6,229 bases of DNA from Spirosoma sp. (GTDB lineage: Bacteria; Bacteroidota; Bacteroidia; Cytophagales; Spirosomataceae), in assembly GCA_025351545.1 (NCBI GenBank), contig JANXVQ010000979.1, positions 1 through 6,229 of the forward strand. The letters are read 5' to 3'. Below the pieces are notes generated by a model. The model had not been told where the DNA came from. It was given only the letters and a program-made list of their open reading frames with translations, and did no database searches. Shown here in pieces: positions 1 to 4,651 of this stretch. The position numbers and the translations under genes are program-made. Position 1 is the stretch's first letter; every line of letters starts with the position of its first letter.

Positions 1-1272
1 TTACCAGCGGGAGCAACACCAGCTATGGTATCAACAGCTAAAGCGAATGATGGACAAGCAAATGCCATTGCCTCTACTACGAAAGCCTTCCCAAAGTCGG
101 TACGACCAATGGGTTCAGCAGTTCAACCACTGCGCCTGGAACCGGCCGAAACGGTTGCTCGAACAAGGACAAATCCGATTGAGCAGATCAACTCAGTAGA
201 AACCCAACCAGAGGTAGCACCGGCTTCAACGGCCTTACGCACTGCGGCACCCGTCGAATTCAATTCCTCCGCTAGCCAAGTGTCAATTGTATCGTACGTA
301 GCAACCGGGCGTTCATCAGCGAATATCGGTAAGCCAGCAATTAACCCATTTGTGGCGTATGATAAACTGGCGGGAAAACCACTTCGTTTCCGCAGGCCGG
401 GCATGATTCAGCGAATTGTTTGGATTCGGCCGGCAGAGCGGGAAATGGAGACAGAAGTGGCCAAATCCAGACATAAAACACGAGAAATGTGGGCGTCGGT
501 AAGCATGATGCCGGGCTCCTTTAATCCATTAGTATCGGTGCGCTCTGTTCAGCCATCCAGTACGGCCCTTGTCTCTGCGGCCACCTCAAGCCAGTCGTCG
601 GTTAATAGCCGGGCTGATTTTTCTGTGGCTTATCAGGCGGGGGCGGGTGTCCAACTAAGCGAACATTGGTCGTTGGAGTCAGGCATTGGCTATCTTTCGG
701 GACGTTCAACGGTTGAAACACCGGGGCAACAGGCGTTGGCATCCAGTCAGATGGATATGCTTGCTAACCGAAATGCAGCAAGTAGTAATTTATATGTTGA
801 TGCCTTACGCACGAGTTCGCCAGCCAATAATCTGGCGGCTAATACTCCACAGGCTAGCTACAACAATACAGTGGCGAATACGCATCAGGCACAGCCAGTG
901 TATGACAGCCGTAACCTGCAAACGATCAGTAATAATTACCAATACATGCAGGTTCCCATTCAGGTAGGCTATCAATTTCGGCCGCGTAAACGGCTGAGTA
1001 TGGCTGTATTGGGAGGATTACTCACCAATATTTTTGTACGCAATACCGTTGGCGACGCGCTGGTGGTTACGGGAAAAGATGGCGTTTACCGACCTGTTTC
1101 GCTGGCGGCTACAATGGGAGCAAGGTTCCGATATCGGCCATCGCGACGGTGGTCGGCATCGCTGGCCGGCGTTTATCAACCTTCGTTAGAAGCCGGTACT
1201 AAAGCTACCTCTCAGGTGCAAAGTCATCCTACCTCGGCAGGCATGAGTTTCGGCGTTGATTATCACTTTTAA
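1..1272 (+). CDS. Envelope protein with disordered N-terminal region and C-terminal outer-membrane beta-barrel (5' partial)
   Basis: The frame is open from base 1, and the first in-window ATG at 25 follows in-frame codons (LPAGATPA), so this is the last 423 residues of a longer protein and not a complete gene. Residues about 1-160 are rich in Ala, Ser, Thr, Pro and Asn, as expected of a flexible linker. From about W164 the sequence alternates like beta-strands with short turns: VAYQAGAGVQLSEHWSLES, YQYMQVPIQVGYQFRPRKR and MGARFRYRPSRRWSASL are strand-turn-strand units, and the protein ends in GVDYHF with the terminal Phe typical of barrel proteins recognised by the Bam machinery. A low-complexity stretch of about 70 residues (about 238-308) between strands is probably a surface loop. 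Known architecture in Bacteroidota: an N-terminal region, sometimes with an inner-membrane helix, joined by a linker to a barrel-like domain; the decisive N-terminus is not visible here. The role is unknown. No terminator separates it from the next gene, which starts 132 bases on. Confidence 0.72.
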   Translation, partial: LPAGATPAMVSTAKANDGQANAIASTTKAFPKSVRPMGSAVQPLRLEPAETVARTRTNPIEQINSVETQPEVAPASTALRTAAPVEFNSSASQVSIVSYVATGRSSANIGKPAINPFVAYDKLAGKPLRFRRPGMIQRIVWIRPAEREMETEVAKSRHKTREMWASVSMMPGSFNPLVSVRSVQPSSTALVSAATSSQSSVNSRADFSVAYQAGAGVQLSEHWSLESGIGYLSGRSTVETPGQQALASSQMDMLANRNAASSNLYVDALRTSSPANNLAANTPQASYNNTVANTHQAQPVYDSRNLQTISNNYQYMQVPIQVGYQFRPRKRLSMAVLGGLLTNIFVRNTVGDALVVTGKDGVYRPVSLAATMGARFRYRPSRRWSASLAGVYQPSLEAGTKATSQVQSHPTSAGMSFGVDYHF

Positions 1273-1404
1273 TTGCCTGCTCAGACTTGACGCAGTTGCT
1301 GACGACTTTCACTAACCATGTTTGTTTGTATTCATCATCCATGAAAAGACGTCAGGAACGGTGTTATTTGTGGGCAAAATCGCTGATCCAACTAAAACTG
1401 GCTT

Positions 1405-1851
1405 ATGAAAAATCTAATGATAATTTCCATACTGTTTCTACTACTGACCAGTCAGTGCAAACAAGAGGAAACTGTAGTGGCCCCGCAAATCGCGAATCTG
1501 ATAGGTACCTGGCGGCTTGTTGAACCCGATTCATCATATGCAGTAACGCTCACATTTGCGTATGATATAAAGAACCCACCGCACGACATTACCCCTTTTC
1601 TGGCCAATGGAAAATCATCGGTAAATACCTATACGCTACGATTATTTGCCACACTGGATGGCATGATATCGGCCGATGATTTAGTCAGCACGAAAGTAGG
1701 TGGGTCGCCCGAGGCAACAAAAGCGGAACAAACGTATTTTACAAATCTGAGAGCTGCTGTGCGCTATGAGTTAACATCCGACAACAACCAATTACGTCTT
1801 TACCACGGCGGTGAACAACCCCATTTGATGATATATAAAAGACTGAAGTAA
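1405..1851 (+). CDS. Small lipocalin-like lipoprotein
   Basis: This encodes 148 residues. A short Lys-containing N-terminus and a hydrophobic core (MKNLMIISILFLLLTSQC) lead to Cys18, the probable lipidation site. The lipobox is unusual because Gln17 sits at -1 where Gly, Ala or Ser is normal, though Bacteroidota tolerate looser lipoboxes. The residues after the Cys (KQEET) are acidic and resemble the kind of signal that sends Bacteroidota lipoproteins to the cell surface; that is inference. The mature part opens with LIGTWRLVEP (G34-T-W36), the Gly-x-Trp signature of the first strand in lipocalin-like and META-type small barrels, continues as alternating beta segments (VTLTF, VNTYTLRLF, AVRYEL) and ends in LMIYKRLK. 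No catalytic residues are evident. The stop codon is followed after 2 bases by the next lipoprotein gene, so the two are almost certainly co-transcribed. Exact family and ligand are unknown; a META-domain protein is the main alternative. Confidence 0.72.
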   Translation: MKNLMIISILFLLLTSQCKQEETVVAPQIANLIGTWRLVEPDSSYAVTLTFAYDIKNPPHDITPFLANGKSSVNTYTLRLFATLDGMISADDLVSTKVGGSPEATKAEQTYFTNLRAAVRYELTSDNNQLRLYHGGEQPHLMIYKRLK

Positions 1852-1853
1852 GC

Positions 1854-2285
1854 ATGGTTCTTAAGAAGAGTAAACTCATCATCGCTCTAACTATTGGCCT
1901 GATTCTGGGCTGTGAGCATAAAAAATGCGGATGCGTTTCCCCACCATCATTGATAGCAGGTGACTGGAACTTAGCTAAAATAACTTATGGCTTAACGCAA
2001 AAGACCGTCACAGCCGCAGAAGCGGGCTACACAGAATCGCTATCATTTGGCGCTTATTCCGATACAAAGGGAAATTACCGCCGTGTTCGCAATGGCATAC
2101 CCACTCAAACCTCCGACTATTCGCTGTCTCCTTCGAATGGTAGTAGTAGCGAGGGCCTTATTTATTTCCCAATAGATACCACTCAACAGTTCTTTCGACT
2201 GGCCGATGGCAAGTTGTATCTGTCTGAGCGAATCCCACGTGGAGCCGTCCTTGCCGATGGCTCGACCTACGAATATCAACGATAA
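1854..2285 (+). CDS. Small lipocalin-like lipoprotein, cysteine-rich near the lipid anchor
   Basis: This encodes 143 residues. MVLKKSKLIIALTIGLILGC is a standard lipoprotein signal: Lys-rich start, hydrophobic core and lipobox I-L-G-C20. Two more cysteines follow at once (C25 and C27, in the order C-x4-C-x-C), which may form a disulfide or bind a metal. The body starts with LIAGDWNLAKITYG (G36-D-W38), the Gly-x-Trp opening shared with the gene before it, then has beta-type segments (YTESLSFG, FFRLADGKLYL) and ends in YEYQR, much like the YKRLK end of its neighbour. The two are therefore probably diverged copies of one fold, although end-to-end identity looks low by eye. The start is set by the ATG 2 bases after the upstream stop, which suggests translational coupling. 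An intrinsic terminator lies 28 bases after the stop. This resembles the small lipocalin-family lipoproteins that Spirosoma-type genomes carry in numbers; no substrate can be inferred. Confidence 0.75.
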   Translation: MVLKKSKLIIALTIGLILGCEHKKCGCVSPPSLIAGDWNLAKITYGLTQKTVTAAEAGYTESLSFGAYSDTKGNYRRVRNGIPTQTSDYSLSPSNGSSSEGLIYFPIDTTQQFFRLADGKLYLSERIPRGAVLADGSTYEYQR

Positions 2286-2313
2286 TCTATTGCCCTTTTT
2301 GTGTAAGATCAAC

Positions 2314-2352
2314 ATTGCCCGGCCGTAATAAAGACAGCCGGGCAATTTTTTT
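2314..2352 (+). terminator. Intrinsic terminator after the lipoprotein pair
   Basis: A 10-bp perfect stem (2314-2323 ATTGCCCGGC with 2337-2346) encloses a 13-base loop and runs into seven T residues (2346-2352). It lies 28 bases after the stop of the second lipoprotein gene and 63 bases before the LVIVD gene start. It should end the transcript of the lipoprotein pair, so the LVIVD gene probably has its own promoter in the short interval 2353-2415, where I could not identify convincing promoter boxes. Confidence 0.85.
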
Positions 2353-2415
2353 AGTTGTCTCCAACGCTTTCATGCGGATCAGGGTCTTGCGTTCACACCC
2401 TCAATCCTTTGACTT

Positions 2416-3705
2416 ATGCAAGCAATTCGTTTACTTGTTCTCCTACTCCCATTTCTGGCTTTAACGAGTTGTACAGACAACTGTAAAGAGACACGTACAT
2501 TCCGGCGGTACTCGCCCATTACGTTCACCGCTACACAACTCAGGCAGGGCGTTCAAACAGAATCGCCACAACCGCTAGTCAATCCCGGAAAAATTTACAC
2601 GAAAGACCAGTTTCTATTCATTAATGAATTGAAGCAGGGAATTCACATTATTGACAACCGCAACCCCTCGGCCCCAATACCGGTAGCCTTCCTCCGGATT
2701 CCAGGCAACGGTGATATAGCGATTCGGAACAACATTTTATATGCCGATAGTTATATGGATCTCATTGCGTTTGACATTAGCAGTCCAGCCTCCGTTCAGG
2801 TCGTGAATCGCGTGCAAAATGTATTTCCAAACGGTTCTTTTGAAGGAGGCTGGTGGAGTTATGATGCCACAAGTCAAATTCTTTATGATCAGAAAGTTAG
2901 CTATGTAACCGAAACGATCGACACAAACTGTGAAGAAGGAGTGGCCCCAAGCGGTGGCTGGTGGCCAGGTGGTATTGCCTTTAGTGCATCTTCGAGTTCG
3001 ACTACCAACGATAACTCGGGCAACTCAACAAATGGTGTGGCTGGTTCAATGGCGAGGTTTGCCCTCTACAATGATTACCTGTACACGGTCAATCAGTCAA
3101 CCATGCAGTTGTTCAATATTAAAACGCCCTCAGACCCGAAAATAGGTGACAAAATCCAGATGAACTGGGGTATCGAAACTATTTTTCCTTACAAAGACAA
3201 GCTGTTCATCGGTTCACAAACGGGCATGTACATTTATGACAATGTCAACCCCGAAAAGCCAGTACAACTGTCTGTTTTTCAGCACGCACGCGTGTGCGAT
3301 CCAGTCGTTGTGCATGATAACATTGCTTATATAACCCTGCGCTCGGGGAATCGGTGTGGCGGATTTACGAATCAGCTTGATGTCGTTGATATCACAAACC
3401 TACTGAATCCCAAGCTGCTCAAGAGCTACCCGATGCGTAATCCGCACGGTTTGGGCGTTGCCTTCCCGAATCTGTTTATTTGCGAAGGAGCGTATGGTCT
3501 TAAGTCATTCGATATGCGTGATGCGCTGAACATTGACCGTAACCTGTTGCAACACATTGACGATTTGAATGCTTTTGATGTCATTCCATTAGAAAAATCG
3601 CTGTTGTTGATTGGCAAAGATGGTTTCTACCAGTTTGATGTCAGCAATCCGCGTCAATTGCGCCAGTTAAGCCATATTCCGGTTAGTCGTCCAACTTATT
3701 ATTAA
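2416..3705 (+). CDS. LVIVD-repeat beta-propeller lipoprotein
   Basis: This encodes 429 residues. The signal MQAIRLLVLLLPFLALTSC has the lipobox L-T-S-C19, with a second Cys at 23, so the protein is an exported lipoprotein, probably at the outer membrane. The body holds seven cores of the LVIVD repeat family (a hydrophobic strand, then Asp or Asn, two or three residues and usually Pro): IIDNRNP (D80), AFDISSP (D120), LFNIKTP (N234), IYDNVNP (D275), VVDITNL (D325), SFDMRDA (D366) and QFDVSNP (D408). Spacing is about 40-50 residues except for a 114-residue gap between the second and third. Seven units suit one seven-bladed propeller. The long gap holds two GGWW motifs (144-147 and 180-183), Cys172 and a Ser/Asn/Gly-rich stretch (about 189-207), probably an exposed loop. 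Other cysteines are C294, C314 and C356. LVIVD proteins are known as bacterial and archaeal surface proteins without a settled activity. The gene ends 8 bases before a beta-barrel gene, so the two likely form an operon. Confidence 0.88.
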   Translation: MQAIRLLVLLLPFLALTSCTDNCKETRTFRRYSPITFTATQLRQGVQTESPQPLVNPGKIYTKDQFLFINELKQGIHIIDNRNPSAPIPVAFLRIPGNGDIAIRNNILYADSYMDLIAFDISSPASVQVVNRVQNVFPNGSFEGGWWSYDATSQILYDQKVSYVTETIDTNCEEGVAPSGGWWPGGIAFSASSSSTTNDNSGNSTNGVAGSMARFALYNDYLYTVNQSTMQLFNIKTPSDPKIGDKIQMNWGIETIFPYKDKLFIGSQTGMYIYDNVNPEKPVQLSVFQHARVCDPVVVHDNIAYITLRSGNRCGGFTNQLDVVDITNLLNPKLLKSYPMRNPHGLGVAFPNLFICEGAYGLKSFDMRDALNIDRNLLQHIDDLNAFDVIPLEKSLLLIGKDGFYQFDVSNPRQLRQLSHIPVSRPTYY

Positions 3706-3713
3706 ACAACGCC

Positions 3714-4295
3714 ATGAAGCGACTTCTTTTTCCCTTTCTGATCGTGTTGTTTTTCGGAAATGCTCATGCTCAAACAACTTTCCAGCGACCGACATATGTA
3801 AACTACACAGAATTGGGTGGGCTGTTTGGGCTAGTGGCTTCCGGGACAACAACAATGCAAACGGTTGAGAACCGGCTTAGCTTTACTGCACAAACATTTA
3901 ACGGTGTTCAATTGAGCCGTCGGCTGGCGGTAGGCGGGCTGGTGGGTATTGACTGGTATAAGGCGGCACTACTGATGCCTGTTGGGGCGGGATTTCGTTT
4001 CGACTTAGCCCGGCATCCGCACCAAAACGTACGTTTATTGGCCATTGCCGATGCAGGATATGGACTTGCCTGGCTCCATAAAGGCTCTACGGGGTATGAG
4101 GTAACAGGCGGTTGGATGATAAATCCGGGAATTGCTTTGCGGGTTGGAAAACCGTCGTCAACGGCATTCGTTCTATCACTATCCTACAAACGTCAGACCG
4201 CCGATATCCAGAAACCGATCACGGGAAACGACATTCAGCGGGATGAACATCGAGTCTATAATCGATTATGTATTCGAATGGGCATCGCTTTCTGA
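3714..4295 (+). CDS. Small secreted outer-membrane beta-barrel protein
   Basis: This encodes 193 residues. MKRLLFPFLIVLFFGNAHAQ is a classical signal peptide: basic start, hydrophobic core and an A-H-A cleavage site after residue 19, leaving Gln as the first mature residue, as is common in Bacteroidota. The mature 174 residues show paired amphipathic strands with Gly-rich turns (ELGGLFGLVASG, RRLAVGGLVGIDWY, MPVGAGFRFDLAR, LLAIADAGYGLAWL, WMINPGIALRVG, FVLSLSYKRQ) and end in CIRMGIAF, with a C-terminal Phe as in barrel proteins. The length suits a barrel of about eight strands. No enzyme motif is present. The ATG lies 8 bases after the stop of the LVIVD gene, behind an A/T-rich stretch with no Shine-Dalgarno sequence. 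Co-expression suggests that barrel and propeller work at the same membrane, perhaps as a pair; that is inference. A periplasmic beta-rich protein cannot be excluded. Confidence 0.78.
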   Translation: MKRLLFPFLIVLFFGNAHAQTTFQRPTYVNYTELGGLFGLVASGTTTMQTVENRLSFTAQTFNGVQLSRRLAVGGLVGIDWYKAALLMPVGAGFRFDLARHPHQNVRLLAIADAGYGLAWLHKGSTGYEVTGGWMINPGIALRVGKPSSTAFVLSLSYKRQTADIQKPITGNDIQRDEHRVYNRLCIRMGIAF

Positions 4296-4302
4296 AACAT
4301 TT

Positions 4303-4319
4303 AACCAATATTATTGGTT
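4303..4319. repeat. 17-bp AT-rich palindrome, possible operator or weak hairpin
   Basis: AACCAATA and its exact reverse complement TATTGGTT (4303-4310 and 4312-4319) are separated by one T. It lies 7 bases after the stop of the barrel gene and 49 bases before the start of the small exported protein. It has no T-tract after it, so it is a poor terminator as RNA; symmetry about one base suits a dimeric DNA-binding protein better. No second copy is visible in this window. Confidence 0.4.
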
Positions 4320-4368
4320 GTAAACATGGCTATTATGCCATTTATCCATGACCCTTAGCCAAACCACT

Positions 4369-4569
4369 ATGAAAAAAATTGCTTTATCAGTCATTGGTAG
4401 CTTGCTGTTTGCAGCCAGTTATTATCATGTGCATCGCCAGACGGATTACGTAGCCACCAAAAATATACAGGCAAGTTCCGAAATATCTGCACCGCCAACA
4501 ATAGTGCATCCGCTTAAAGCCCTCCCGGTTTTTGCTTCCAGATCCTTTGACCTAAAAAACCGTTCTTAG
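4369..4569 (+). CDS. Small exported or membrane-anchored protein of unknown function
   Basis: This encodes 66 residues from the ATG at 4369. An in-frame ATG at 4348 would add seven residues (MTLSQTT), but the 4369 start puts Met-Lys-Lys directly before the hydrophobic core (IALSVIGSLLFAASYY), as in a normal signal peptide, so I prefer it. The hydrophobic part could be cleaved after the Ala-Ala-Ser region or stay as a single membrane anchor. The remaining 47 or so residues are polar, with several Pro, Ser and Lys and no recognisable domain; no lipobox Cys is present. It is flanked by a palindrome upstream and by a strong bidirectional terminator that begins 19 bases after the stop. I do not recognise a family. 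The signal-like N-terminus and its position before a terminator argue for a real gene, but so short a frame could also be fortuitous. Confidence 0.55.
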   Translation: MKKIALSVIGSLLFAASYYHVHRQTDYVATKNIQASSEISAPPTIVHPLKALPVFASRSFDLKNRS

Positions 4570-4587
4570 CTAACTATATTTTGAAAA

Positions 4588-4633
4588 CAAACAAAACGCC
4601 CCGTCTGATTCTTCAGACGGGGCGTTTTGTTTG
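4588..4633. terminator. Bidirectional intrinsic terminator between convergent genes
   Basis: A perfect 21-bp stem (4588-4608 paired with 4613-4633) closes on a 4-base loop (TTCT). Its centre is GC-rich (ACGCCCCGTCTGA) and its outer ends are AAACAAAA on the left and TTTTGTTT on the right, so it gives a U-rich tail when read in either direction. It lies 19 bases after the stop of the small + strand gene and 18 bases from the stop of typA on the - strand, so it can end both transcripts. Confidence 0.92.
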
Positions 4634-4651
4634 AATCTATACGCTTGATTA

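Noticed and set aside
123..404. Open frame of 93 codons on the - strand
   Set aside because: It lies wholly inside the + strand barrel gene, in low-complexity coding sequence; the product has no recognisable domain or export signal.
686..967. Open frame of 93 codons on the + strand
   Set aside because: It is an out-of-frame overlap of the barrel gene, with a composition rich in Arg, His and Ile that looks like a frame-shifted reading and not a protein.
1321..1370. TTTG and TTATTTG elements as a Bacteroidota-type promoter for the lipoprotein pair
   Set aside because: The two elements are about 35 bases apart, too far for the usual spacing of the -33 and -7 boxes, and the TAnnTTTG pattern is not met.
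1287..1523. Open frame of 78 codons on the + strand
   Set aside because: It overlaps the start and the signal peptide of the first lipoprotein gene in another frame; that gene has a far better signature, so this frame is a shadow.
2043..2345. Open frame of 100 codons on the - strand
   Set aside because: It runs through the intrinsic terminator and antisense to the second lipoprotein gene; no domain is recognisable.
2387..2411. TTG and CCTTTG as promoter boxes before the LVIVD gene
   Set aside because: The spacing is too short, the TA of the -7 box is missing, and the transcript would start at the ATG itself.
4326..4341. Small hairpin ATGGC/GCCAT as a terminator after the barrel gene
   Set aside because: The stem has only about 5 bp and is followed by just a short T-run interrupted by A; too weak to call.
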